Origin: Betaproteobacteria bacterium UBA3031
Lineage (GTDB): Bacteria; Pseudomonadota; Gammaproteobacteria; Burkholderiales; Eutrophovitaceae
Assembly: GCA_002367635.1 (NCBI GenBank)
Contig: DFDI01000036.1
Location: forward strand, 1 to 33,176
Length of the DNA stretch: 33,176 bases
Direction of reading: 5' to 3'
The notes under the pieces are model-generated. The model had not been told where the DNA came from and ran no database searches. It worked only from the letters and a program-made list of their open reading frames with translations. Positions 15,191-24,156 of this stretch are shown here, in pieces. Each line of letters begins with the position of its first letter. Within the stretch, counting starts at the first letter, position 1. The translations under genes were made by a program, and so were the position numbers.

Positions 15191-15961
15191 ATGTTCAGCG
15201 ACCATCTTCAGATTAGACAAAGAAATCGAAGGACAATCATGCACATTGGTTTTGTTTTGGCACTTTTGTGTGCTTTTGCCGCTGTGAGTTCAGGCTTAGG
15301 CTATCGTTTTGGATTATGGCACTTTAGAATCGGATTTCAAATTCTTAAATGGTCGGTATTTTTATCGGGAGCTACTCTGATAATTTTATTGGCTGGTATG
15401 TTCTTTATTCAAAGCAAGACGCGAATGGATTCTTTCGTTGGATTTGTAGGGCTCATCATTTGCCTTGTGATGGTCTATGTCCCCTACAGCTGGAAGAGGA
15501 CGCTGGATACTCATCCATATATCCATGACATCACAACAGATATGTTAAACCCGCCGCATTTTGTGGTTGTGAGTGGTTTGAGAACTGCAGAACATCATTC
15601 CATTGACTACGATGGGCTAGAGGTCGCGGAGCAGCAAAAAAAGGCTTACCCAGATATAAAAACCTTAGTCGTGGGTGCTGAGCCTGAAATTGTTCTGGTC
15701 GAGGCAGCGGATATCTTAACGAAAATGGGTTTAGAAATCGTGGGTTCGGATGCCGACAATGGTCGAATTGAGGCGACGGCGACGACCTTATTGTATGGTT
15801 TTAAGGATGATGTCGTGGTTCGCATTAGTGCGGGTGATGCGGGTACTGCGAGGGTTGACGTGAGGTCAAAGTCACGTGTTGGGAAAAGTGATTTAGGTCA
15901 GAATGCTAAAAGAATTCGTCAGTTTACCAATAGTCTGATGCTGCGTTTCCCGAAAGATTAA
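15191..15961 (+). CDS. DUF1499 membrane protein
   Basis: A 256-residue protein. The N-terminal third has three membrane helices (about residues 15-35, 52-75 and 80-98). From about residue 118 comes a DUF1499 domain: NPPHFVVV, then YDGLEVAEQQKKAYPDIKTL, EAADILTKMGLEIVGSD, the strand RIEATATTLLYGFKDDVVVR and the end RVDVRSKSRVGKSDLGQNA with its conserved S-R-x-G-x-S-D-x-G-x-N. The function of the domain is unknown. I prefer the ATG at 15191, which has AGGGG five bases upstream, over the in-frame GTG at 15185, which overlaps that site. It stands alone. Confidence 0.85.
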   Translation: MFSDHLQIRQRNRRTIMHIGFVLALLCAFAAVSSGLGYRFGLWHFRIGFQILKWSVFLSGATLIILLAGMFFIQSKTRMDSFVGFVGLIICLVMVYVPYSWKRTLDTHPYIHDITTDMLNPPHFVVVSGLRTAEHHSIDYDGLEVAEQQKKAYPDIKTLVVGAEPEIVLVEAADILTKMGLEIVGSDADNGRIEATATTLLYGFKDDVVVRISAGDAGTARVDVRSKSRVGKSDLGQNAKRIRQFTNSLMLRFPKD

Positions 15962-15983
15962 GACAGATTTAACGCTAGATTTT

Positions 15984-17606
15984 CTAGCAATTATCGTTAA
16001 TGATAAATTCTGCTGCACGTTCTGCGATCATCATGGTCGGTGCATTGGTGTTCCCTGATGTGATCGTGGGCATCACAGACGCATCGACTACCCTTAGGTT
16101 CCTTATCCCGTGAACTTTAAGTTCAGAGTCAACAACACTAGACGAGTCATTACCCATTTTACATGTTCCAACGGGGTGGAAGATCGTCGTTCCTAACTCG
16201 CCTGCTGCCTTTAATATTTCCTCGTCTGTCTGTAAATGAGGGCCTGGTAAAATCTCCTCAGGACTAAACTGTTTGAGCGCATTAGCAGACATAATATGTC
16301 GGGTGAATTTTATTGAATCGATAGCTACTTTTTGATCTTCTGGTGTGGACAAATAGTTTGGGCTAATTTCAGGGTGTGTGTATGGGTCGGGATCAGAGAT
16401 ATGGACTGTCCCTCGGCTCGTAGGCCTCAAATTGCACACAGAAGGTGTTACGGCGGAGTAGGGGTGGAGCGGTTCACCAAACTTATCTAAAGATAGTGGC
16501 TGGACATGCCATTCGATGTTGGCTGAAGACTGGCCAGGATCACTCTTAGCAAATGCGCCGAGCTGTGATGGCGGCATGGTCATTGGACCAGATCGGAAGA
16601 ACATGTACTCTAGCCCCATCATTATTTTCCCAAATATTGTTTTATAACGGTCATTGAGAGTGATGGTGTTGCTCACCTTATACTGAATCCTTACTTGAAG
16701 ATGGTCTTGTAAGTTTTCACCAACACCAGGTATGTCCTTAACGAGTTTAATTCCGGCTTTCTCAATATGGATTGGGTTGCCTACACCTGATAATTCAAGA
16801 ATCTGTGGGCTACCAATGGCGCCTGCGGATAATATTACTTCCCGCTTCGCTTTAATTACGCCATGTATATCTCCGAGTACTCGAACTTGTACGCCGTCAG
16901 CTTTTGGGGTCTCTTGATCAGTCTCGTCAAACAATAATTTTTCTACATGTGCGTCGCTTATGATTGTGAGGTTCTTACGCTGTTTAATTGGGTTAATAAA
17001 GCAACGCATGGCATTCCAGCGGGTTCCATTTCTTTGGTTGACTTGAAAGTAAGCGTTCCCAAAGTTGTCCCCAGTATTGAATTCTGGAATTTTTGGTATT
17101 CCTTTTTCTTCGGCAGCGTCTCGCCAAGCATCGAGGATTTCCCAACTTACCCGCCGTTCCTGAACTGGAAGTTCGCCACCGGAGCCGTGAAACGCGTTCG
17201 CGCCATGCACATAATCTTCCATGCCCTTAAAGTAAGGCAGTACCTCATCCCAACCCCAACCTGGATTTCCAGCCTGAACCCATCGGTCATAGTCGGAGCG
17301 TTGCCCTCTCATGTAAATCATGGCATTAATTGACGTGCAACCACCCAGCACCTTACCCCTGGCATATCCTATCGATCGATCGTTGAGCCCTTTTTCATTG
17401 GTAGTCTTGTACATCCAATCAGTGCGTGGGTTGTTAATTGTGAATAAGTAACCGACGGGAATGGGAATCCAGAAATAGTTATCTCGTGAGCCAGCCTCAA
17501 TGAGAAGAACTGATTTGGATGGATCAGCGCTTAAGCGATTGGCTAAAACGCACCCAGCTGAGCCTGCGCCAATAATGACGTAATCGTAACTGCCTAAGGT
17601 ATTCAT
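15984..17606 (-). CDS. GMC-family FAD oxidoreductase (choline dehydrogenase-like)
   Basis: A flavoprotein that oxidises an alcohol group. The FAD fold starts at once with YVIIGAGSAGCVLANRL; the second family signature GKVLGGCTSINAMIYMRG lies near residue 85 and the third, GAIGSPQILELSGVG, near 265. The catalytic His477 (HPVGTCKMG) and Asn521 (SGNTNAPTMM) are in place, spaced 44 residues as in choline oxidase. The 540 residues are typical. There is no betaine aldehyde dehydrogenase or betI nearby, so a role in betaine synthesis is not supported; many aquatic bacteria have several such enzymes for alcohols such as polyethylene glycol or hydroxylated terpenoids. No signal peptide is seen. Confidence 0.9.
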   Translation of the reverse strand: MNTLGSYDYVIIGAGSAGCVLANRLSADPSKSVLLIEAGSRDNYFWIPIPVGYLFTINNPRTDWMYKTTNEKGLNDRSIGYARGKVLGGCTSINAMIYMRGQRSDYDRWVQAGNPGWGWDEVLPYFKGMEDYVHGANAFHGSGGELPVQERRVSWEILDAWRDAAEEKGIPKIPEFNTGDNFGNAYFQVNQRNGTRWNAMRCFINPIKQRKNLTIISDAHVEKLLFDETDQETPKADGVQVRVLGDIHGVIKAKREVILSAGAIGSPQILELSGVGNPIHIEKAGIKLVKDIPGVGENLQDHLQVRIQYKVSNTITLNDRYKTIFGKIMMGLEYMFFRSGPMTMPPSQLGAFAKSDPGQSSANIEWHVQPLSLDKFGEPLHPYSAVTPSVCNLRPTSRGTVHISDPDPYTHPEISPNYLSTPEDQKVAIDSIKFTRHIMSANALKQFSPEEILPGPHLQTDEEILKAAGELGTTIFHPVGTCKMGNDSSSVVDSELKVHGIRNLRVVDASVMPTITSGNTNAPTMMIAERAAEFIINDNC

Positions 17607-17939
17607 AATTCAAGCCCAATCTAATATTCGTTTCTTTTGGAAATATTGCGAAAAGGGTATTTTGACTATGTAAAAACTAGTTTTGTAGTTTTAAAATTAT
17701 ACCTAAATTGATTCCGCCAATCCTAGATCAACTTTTGAAAAGTAATCTTAGTTGGTATTTAAAAGTTAGAGGTGAGGTGAAGTAAATGTCTTAGCGTTAT
17801 GTCTGCAAATTTAGACTATGCTGTGAGTTGTTTATAGATTCTTCGACTTAGCAAGATTCTAGTTTGACTGAGGTGTAGATCTGCTCGGACTTACTTTTTA
17901 ACAATAAATTTTTGAGGGTGTTTTAGCTTAAATTCATAG
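17607..17939. other. Intergenic region, nothing recognised
   Basis: These 333 AT-rich bases separate the divergent GMC oxidoreductase and NhaP2 genes and must hold both promoters. I found no convincing small gene, stable hairpin, tRNA or riboswitch. The NhaP2 start has no good Shine-Dalgarno site. Confidence 0.5.
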
Positions 17940-19661
17940 ATGGAATTTACCAATAACGCAATTTTTGCTGGTGCAATACTATTTTTAATTAGTATTCTGG
18001 CCACTGGTGTCGCCTCTCGGACCGGAGCCCCTTTGTTATTGGTATTCCTCGGAGTCGGTATGTTGGCCGGCCGGGAGGGGATCGGCGGAATTACGTTTGA
18101 AAGTTTTGAGGTTGCTTATGCCGTAGGGTCCGTTGCGCTCGCAATTATTCTGTTTGATGGCGGTATGCGGGCGCGAGCAGAGAGCTCAAAAATAGGACTT
18201 AAACCTGCGTTATCCCTAGCGACGCTAGGAGTATTGTTGACTACGGCAGTCGTCGCAGTTGGCTTGCGTTGGCTGTTTAATTTTTCATGGAGTCAGTCGT
18301 TCTTAATTGGTGCGATTGTCGGTTCGACTGATGCCGCAGCGGTATTTTCTATGTTGCATGCAAAAGGACTGCAGCTTAAGAAGCGAGTTGGAACCACGCT
18401 CGAAATTGAGTCAGGTTGCAATGACCCAATGGCAGTATTTTTGACTCTGATGTTTGTTGAAGGAGCACGACAAGGTCAGGATATCGTTGGGTCGTCAATT
18501 ATTCTGGAATTCGTCTATCAGTTTGGGGTTGGTGCGATCTTGGGATGGATTGGTGGGCAGGTTTTATCGAGAATCATAAGTCGAGTAACTCTAACCGCAG
18601 GCCTGTATCCGTTGCTTGCTGCAGCTGGAGGGCTCACTTTGTTTGGTTTGGTAACCACGATGGGTGCGAGCGGATTTTTAGCGATTTATATTGCAGGCCT
18701 TATCGTAGGTAATACTGAGGCGCATGCTGCCAACAATATTAGAAAAGTACATGATGGCCTCGCATGGCTCGCTCAGATATCGTTATTTCTGATGCTTGGT
18801 TTATTGGTGACCCCAACCACGTTGACTCAGTATTGGGGTGTGGGCGTGGTCGTTGCACTACTCCTAGTTTTTGTTGCAAGGCCTATTGCTGTGTTGGTAA
18901 GTTTGTCCCCGTTTCGATTTGCGGCTAGGGAGAAATTGTTCATCAGTTGGGTGGGGTTACGTGGAGCTGTTCCCATTGTGCTTGCGACTTTCCCAGTCCT
19001 CGGTGGTTTGCCTGATGCGGAACTTTATTTTAACGTTGCATTTGTTTCGGTACTTTTTTCGCTCGTCTTACAGGGTTGGACAGTTGTACCCTTTGCTAAA
19101 TGGCTTAAGTTGAAGTTGCCGATCGAAAATGCACCGTACTATGCTGAAAGTATAGAAGTTCCAGGCAGCTCGGATTTAACGATTATTGGCTATAAGATTG
19201 CCGATGATAGCCCTGTTACTAAACGCCGTATTGATAGTCTTCTTGCTCCAGATGGCATCCGGTTCATTGCGGCGTTTCGTGGCGATGAACCAGTCCAAGG
19301 TATGGATGAACACGTTATCGAAGCGGGTGACTTGTTATATGTGATTTCGCCACAGAAAAAAGTTTCGCTCGTGAATCAAATGTTATTGCCAACTGATGAG
19401 GTGGCCGAGTTGGAACAAGCACGCTACTTCGGGGACTTTACTTTGAATGGTGATGCGATCATTGATGCTGTGGCAGATATGTATGGTGGGGAGGTGCCCG
19501 GTTCAGCTAAAAATATGACGCTCTCACAATTCATGCAGACACGTTTCCGAAATCAATGTGTTGTGGGTGATCGTGTTTTTTTTGGTCCTTTAGAACTAGT
19601 CGTTAAAGAAGTCGATGATCTAAGTGTTGTCCAAAAAGTTGGATTAAGAATTAGAGAGTAA
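17940..19661 (+). CDS. nhaP2: Potassium/proton antiporter, NhaP2/CvrA type
   Basis: An inner-membrane cation/proton antiporter of the CPA1 group that exports K+ (or Na+) in exchange for protons and helps in pH and volume control. About 12-13 hydrophobic helices fill residues 5-385. The transport core shows IVGSTDAAAVFSML and the conserved ESGCNDPMAVFLT with Asn-Asp. Helix 11 has WVGLRGAVPIVLATFP. The cytoplasmic part has an RCK-C domain (about 405-480: IIGYKIADDSPV, AGDLLYVISP) and a CorC/HlyC-associated domain at the end (FGDFTLNGDAIIDAVAD to GLRIRE), exactly the NhaP2 order. The length, 573, is close to the E. coli protein (578). Confidence 0.93.
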   Translation: MEFTNNAIFAGAILFLISILATGVASRTGAPLLLVFLGVGMLAGREGIGGITFESFEVAYAVGSVALAIILFDGGMRARAESSKIGLKPALSLATLGVLLTTAVVAVGLRWLFNFSWSQSFLIGAIVGSTDAAAVFSMLHAKGLQLKKRVGTTLEIESGCNDPMAVFLTLMFVEGARQGQDIVGSSIILEFVYQFGVGAILGWIGGQVLSRIISRVTLTAGLYPLLAAAGGLTLFGLVTTMGASGFLAIYIAGLIVGNTEAHAANNIRKVHDGLAWLAQISLFLMLGLLVTPTTLTQYWGVGVVVALLLVFVARPIAVLVSLSPFRFAAREKLFISWVGLRGAVPIVLATFPVLGGLPDAELYFNVAFVSVLFSLVLQGWTVVPFAKWLKLKLPIENAPYYAESIEVPGSSDLTIIGYKIADDSPVTKRRIDSLLAPDGIRFIAAFRGDEPVQGMDEHVIEAGDLLYVISPQKKVSLVNQMLLPTDEVAELEQARYFGDFTLNGDAIIDAVADMYGGEVPGSAKNMTLSQFMQTRFRNQCVVGDRVFFGPLELVVKEVDDLSVVQKVGLRIRE

Positions 19662-19741
19662 TTCAATAAGTGATCGATATGATGATGTTTGTATACACTG
19701 AACGAAATTGTCAGAATTGATAAGAAATTGGGAGTGGAGCT

Positions 19742-20944
19742 ATGAATGAAGTGTTTATTTGTGCTGGTGTGCGGACCCCAATTGGTCGATATGGTGGTGC
19801 ACTTTCGTCTGTGCGAACCGATGATCTCGCAGCGATTCCACTTCGTCACCTTAAAGAGAGGCTGTCTGGAGTTGATTGGGATCGACTTGACGATGTCGTG
19901 TTCGGGTGTGTGAATCAAGCAGGGGAAGACAACCGAAATGTAGCTAGAATGGCCACGCTCTTGTCTGGATTGCCCAGTCATGTCCCCGGCAGTACGATCA
20001 ATCGGTTATGTGGCTCTGGGCTCGACGCAGTGTCCATAGCTGCTCGATCGATCAAATCGGGAGAGCAGCAATTAGTTGTTGCAGGTGGAGTTGAGAGTAT
20101 GTCTAGAGCTCCCTTCGTGATGCCAAAAGCAGAGGGTGCCTTCTCGAGGGCAAATCAAGTATTCGATACAACCATTGGTTGGCGTTTTATCAATCCAATC
20201 ATGCAGGAATTGTACGGGACGGATAGCATGCCTCAAACCGCTGAGAATGTAGCGAGTCAATTCAATGTGGGACGCGAAGATCAAGATAAATTTGCGTTGA
20301 ATTCCCAAGAAAAGGCTTCGAAAGCCATGATGGCCGGCAGGTTTGAGCGAGAAATCGTACCTGTATCATTGCCTCAAAGAAAGGGTGATCCTATTGTTGT
20401 CCTTAAAGATGAACATCCTCGACAAACTACGCTTGAAAAGCTCTCCCAACTTCCATCAATAGTAAATGGGCAAGGAACAGTTACAGCAGGAAATGCGTCA
20501 GGGGTCAATGACGGAGCTTGTGCGTTGATTCTCGCTAGTGAGCGCGCTATGAAAGAAAATGATTTATCGCCCTTGGCGCGTGTTGTCGGTTTTGCCACCT
20601 CGGGTGTTGAGCCTCGGGTTATGGGTATTGGTCCGCTGCCTGCGACACAAAAGCTTTTAAATAGAGAGAATATCTCTATTGATGAAATTGGGATTATTGA
20701 ATTAAACGAAGCATTTGCGGCTCAAGCTCTTGCTGTAACACGCGGGTTGGGTATTCAAGATGGGGATCCTAGGGTAAACCCTAATGGCGGGGCTATTGCG
20801 CTTGGGCATCCGCTGGGAATGAGCGGCGCAAGGTTGGCGCTTACGGCAGCTACCGAGTTGTCGCTAACAAGCTCGAAGTACGCACTTGTGACAATGTGTA
20901 TAGGTGTAGGACAGGGTATTGCTATGTTACTAAAACGCGCTTAA
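19742..20944 (+). CDS. pcaF: Thiolase, 3-oxoadipyl-CoA thiolase-like
   Basis: A thiolase of exactly 400 residues. The acyl-binding Cys90 lies in NRLCGSGLDAV, His356 in GGAIALGHPLGMSGAR and the proton-handling Cys386 in VTMCIGVGQG. Several stretches (YGGALSSVRTDDLAA, GCVNQAGEDNRNVARM, TTIGWRFINP, DSMPQTAENVA) look like the PcaF/PaaJ subgroup that splits 3-oxoadipyl-CoA into acetyl-CoA and succinyl-CoA at the end of the beta-ketoadipate or phenylacetate pathways. None of the partner genes (pcaIJ, paa) is nearby, so a more general acetyl-CoA acyltransferase role remains possible. A GGGAGTGGAG site precedes the ATG. Its stop shares the palindrome TTAA with the convergent peptidase gene. Confidence 0.87.
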   Translation: MNEVFICAGVRTPIGRYGGALSSVRTDDLAAIPLRHLKERLSGVDWDRLDDVVFGCVNQAGEDNRNVARMATLLSGLPSHVPGSTINRLCGSGLDAVSIAARSIKSGEQQLVVAGGVESMSRAPFVMPKAEGAFSRANQVFDTTIGWRFINPIMQELYGTDSMPQTAENVASQFNVGREDQDKFALNSQEKASKAMMAGRFEREIVPVSLPQRKGDPIVVLKDEHPRQTTLEKLSQLPSIVNGQGTVTAGNASGVNDGACALILASERAMKENDLSPLARVVGFATSGVEPRVMGIGPLPATQKLLNRENISIDEIGIIELNEAFAAQALAVTRGLGIQDGDPRVNPNGGAIALGHPLGMSGARLALTAATELSLTSSKYALVTMCIGVGQGIAMLLKRA

Positions 20945-22761
20945 CGTGATTTGGTTTGCCGATTCAACCAGCTTCTAAGTGGTAGCATTTTTGATGGTTC
21001 GAGATATAAGTAAGCAATATTTTTTGGTGCTGGCACCAATGGAAATTGTAAGGTGTGGAGCACATCATCCCTAAAAATATGAATCGGAATCGCTGATTTT
21101 TTTCTTTCTAGATCGATAATTTGTTGGATATTATTTGTCGAGGGCTTCTGTCGGTTAACCGCCATAATGATATCTCCTGGAGCGATTCCAGCACGTTGTG
21201 CCGCCCCGTCGTCAAACACTTGTTTTATGCGTAGGCCGTCTGAAGTGTTGCTATGGGAAAATCCTAAGTCATGCTTTATCGCTTGTCGGTTTTTATCAAG
21301 CGGCGTATCAGCTGCATCCCCGCTGTCTGAAGGTCCACTGGGTGTGGTGAATGTTAATTGGACGCCGACGCTGTTAAGTAATGGCTTAATTGGTAACTCT
21401 TTAGTTGATCGAATAATGCGATGGAAAAAATCATGCAGATCTAATCCTGAAACGAGCTCAGCTATATGTTCGACGCCATTTTCGGGTACCCCTTTATTTT
21501 TCTTGCCATAAGTATTCCAAAGGGTTCTCATCACAGTATCTAATGAAGTCTTTCCATCAGTTTTTTTACGTAGATGCAGGTCAAGACATAGTGCGGCTAG
21601 ACTCCCTTTGCTGTAGTAGCTAACAATAGAATTGGTTGCGCTTTCATCTTGTTTGTAGAATTTGGTCCAAGCGTAAAAGCTAGATTCTGCTAGGGTCTGT
21701 TTTGATCTGCCATTGGTTTTTTTGACGATGGTTATAGTCTTAGCGAGCAGGCTAAGGTAACGCTTCTCATCTATCAATCCCGCTTTGTAGAGCATGAGGT
21801 CGTCATAATAAGAAGTGATGCCTTCAAATGCCCATAAGAGTTCAGTGTAGTTTTCTTTGGAGAGATCGTAGGGTGAAAATGCTTCGGGTTTGATTCGTTT
21901 GACGTTCCATAAGTGGAAGTATTCATGCGAGCATAAACCTAGGAATTTCAAATAACCATCATTGATGGATGCGTCCGCATCAACTGGCAAGTCTGTCTTT
22001 GAGCATATTAATGCTGTCGAGTGAGAGTGCTCGAGCCCCCCGTAGCCATCGCTGACTGCATTCACTAGAAATGTATATCGATCTACGGGCATATCGCCCC
22101 AAAATTTAACTTGTGTCTCCACTATTAACTTCAGGTCTTGGCATATGCGTTGAATATTTGCATGGGGATTCCCTGTAATTACGACGTTATGATGTATGCC
22201 TTTAACCAAGAAAGACGATTTAATGAATTCTCCGATTTCGAAAGGATGATCTATTAAAGTGTCATAGGACTCATTTACATATTGCCCAAACCCAAGTCTA
22301 TCGATTCGGTTAGGCATCATGGCGGTTGATACGCTCCATTTTTTTTGCGCGGTCAACCAAGTCGGTTTAGAAATGCTGACTGAGTGTGGGTTAGGCTCCA
22401 AGCCATGAACTCGAAGAAATAAGCTTGTGCCATTAATAAAACCTCTAAATTGATCAAGGTACGCTGTTCGAACCGAGCGATCTCGCGCATAGACTTGATA
22501 AAAAACAGTGATCGGTTTGCCGGTGATTGGAATCGACCAAGAATCTTTATCGATTTTTTCTATCGGGATTTCTACGTCAGCGCAAAAAACTTTTATGCGA
22601 ATAATGTTTTTAGCAAAATCTCTGATGAGATAGGAGCCGGGGATCCATGCTGGTAGAGATATGATTTGCTCCCCAGGACAGGGTTCATTAATGTGACATG
22701 TGACGTTGAAGAGATGGGCGTGAGCCTCTTCCATGGAGACGCTGTAGTGGACGAGAGGCAT
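20941..22761 (-). CDS. M61 family metallopeptidase with PDZ domain
   Basis: A zinc aminopeptidase of the M61 (glycyl aminopeptidase) family. Residues 1-165 form the N-terminal beta domain. The catalytic domain shows GGLEHSHST at 241-249 and the zinc site HEYFH at 279-283 in a helix that runs on to LWNVKRIKPEAF. The third ligand is probably Glu313 in WAFEGITSYYDD. A PDZ domain lies near residues 505-575 (LRIKQVFDDGAAQRAGIAPGD). The 606 residues fit. No signal peptide is seen, so the enzyme should be cytoplasmic. It starts 2 bases after the stop of the epoxide-hydrolase-like gene, with which it is likely translated in a coupled way. Its stop overlaps that of the thiolase gene on the other strand. 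Confidence 0.93.
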   Translation of the reverse strand: MPLVHYSVSMEEAHAHLFNVTCHINEPCPGEQIISLPAWIPGSYLIRDFAKNIIRIKVFCADVEIPIEKIDKDSWSIPITGKPITVFYQVYARDRSVRTAYLDQFRGFINGTSLFLRVHGLEPNPHSVSISKPTWLTAQKKWSVSTAMMPNRIDRLGFGQYVNESYDTLIDHPFEIGEFIKSSFLVKGIHHNVVITGNPHANIQRICQDLKLIVETQVKFWGDMPVDRYTFLVNAVSDGYGGLEHSHSTALICSKTDLPVDADASINDGYLKFLGLCSHEYFHLWNVKRIKPEAFSPYDLSKENYTELLWAFEGITSYYDDLMLYKAGLIDEKRYLSLLAKTITIVKKTNGRSKQTLAESSFYAWTKFYKQDESATNSIVSYYSKGSLAALCLDLHLRKKTDGKTSLDTVMRTLWNTYGKKNKGVPENGVEHIAELVSGLDLHDFFHRIIRSTKELPIKPLLNSVGVQLTFTTPSGPSDSGDAADTPLDKNRQAIKHDLGFSHSNTSDGLRIKQVFDDGAAQRAGIAPGDIIMAVNRQKPSTNNIQQIIDLERKKSAIPIHIFRDDVLHTLQFPLVPAPKNIAYLYLEPSKMLPLRSWLNRQTKSR

Positions 22762-22763
22762 GG

Positions 22764-23918
22764 TTAAAGGCTCCTAAGGAAATCCGTAAGGTTATCTATG
22801 ACAGCGTGACTTTGTTCTTGTTGTACCCAATGCCCAGCGTCATCGATGAGCACAACATCTTTCATTGATGTGCAGACCTGATGATGCATATGTTCTATGG
22901 CCCCAGGCGTTTGATAGATTCCCCAGTCATTTTTCCCCGATAGAAATAAGGATGGGACTTGAATGTGTTGTCCTGAGAATAGAGATAAGGCGGATTGATT
23001 TGCCCCCTCGATGGTGCACCGATACCACTGAAGTCCGCCTTGAAACGTAGTCCTCTTGTATTCCGAAACGTACACAGCAAGTTCTTCGTCAGGCAGCCAT
23101 TGACATGCACGAATTTGATTTTCATCTGGCATGTGAGGCGCTACTGTCTGGGGCATCGTTTGGTCTTTGTGCATGATGTAGTAAGTCGGCATTTGTGCGA
23201 TTACTTCCGCATCCCATGACAATAGTTTGAATGGTCGGTTATGAGTCCATGCCGCACTCTTGTGATGATAGTACGCTCTTAGAAATTGATGTAGTCCTTG
23301 GGGTGCATTCATCAAGTCGTCATTTGCTGATGGCGTAGAAAAATAGACTTGATAGTGTTTTCTTGGTTCTTTAAGTGCGCGTAATTGTTCTTCTAAATCA
23401 TGAATGGTGGGGCGTGCTAGAACGGATTTTATTTTCTCAGTCATGGGAGGTACGCCTGCGAACGGAGCGCTCATCATCACGCAAGCCTTGAATAAGTCAG
23501 GGCGGATTAGCGCACAGACCCCGGCGACATAAGAGCCCGCATCATGACCGATGATTGCTTTAACTTCACTGTACCCAAGAGCCTTTACTAATCCAACGAT
23601 ATCTCGAGCCAAGTTAACTAGGTTAAAAGGCTCTATCGAATTCTCATATTGATTGCTCCACCCGACTGTTCTACCAAACCCTCGTTGGTCCGGTGCAACG
23701 ACCACGTAGCCAAGCGCTGCGATTTCGGGAAGAATATGCCTCCAACTATAAGCTAATTCTGGGAAGCCATGAGCGAGTATGATGAGCGGTCTTTCCTTCT
23801 CGTCCGGCCGAGCTTCCAATATATGCATCTCGAGGCCGTTATTGTTTTGAATCTTACGGGACACAATGCCTTCAGGTAGTGGCACCTCGCCATAGTGTGT
23901 TGAATAAGTGCGTTTCAT
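22764..23918 (-). CDS. Alpha/beta hydrolase, epoxide-hydrolase-like
   Basis: A 384-residue alpha/beta hydrolase. The oxyanion stretch HGFPELAYSWRH (50-61) contains the H-G-x-P typical of epoxide hydrolases, and PDQRGFGRT follows. The nucleophile is Asp126 in IGHDAGSYVA, an aspartate rather than a serine, which points to epoxide hydrolases or haloalkane dehalogenases. Asp331 (GKNDWG) and His363 (DAGHW) can complete the triad. A cap domain fills about 150-290. I start at the ATG at 23918; a TTG three codons upstream is possible. The M61 gene follows after 2 bases. The natural substrate is unknown; general detoxification of epoxides or breakdown of terpenoid compounds is plausible. Confidence 0.87.
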   Translation of the reverse strand: MKRTYSTHYGEVPLPEGIVSRKIQNNNGLEMHILEARPDEKERPLIILAHGFPELAYSWRHILPEIAALGYVVVAPDQRGFGRTVGWSNQYENSIEPFNLVNLARDIVGLVKALGYSEVKAIIGHDAGSYVAGVCALIRPDLFKACVMMSAPFAGVPPMTEKIKSVLARPTIHDLEEQLRALKEPRKHYQVYFSTPSANDDLMNAPQGLHQFLRAYYHHKSAAWTHNRPFKLLSWDAEVIAQMPTYYIMHKDQTMPQTVAPHMPDENQIRACQWLPDEELAVYVSEYKRTTFQGGLQWYRCTIEGANQSALSLFSGQHIQVPSLFLSGKNDWGIYQTPGAIEHMHHQVCTSMKDVVLIDDAGHWVQQEQSHAVIDNLTDFLRSL

Positions 23919-24156
23919 AACGGTCAATTCTGTTTTTTAAGATAGTTTTAATTGTAAACGCGTATACGCAGCAATGTTTGTAATGAATGATTTGAGCTTT
24001 CGATTTAATTGCTTGTTTGCACTGAGGTGTTTTCGTTTATTCTATCGGTACGAGCAGATCGTCCAATTGAAAGTTAAAGAATAGATGATTTTTAGTTCTG
24101 AATAATAAAATACTCTGGCTTATCTGCTAGTCGTTGAATATAGGGGGTAGACGGTG

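Noticed and set aside
15974..15988. Hairpin GCTAGA/TCTAGC between the DUF1499 and GMC genes
   Set aside because: Only 6 bp with a 3-base loop, AT-rich and without a T-tract on either strand; not called as a terminator.
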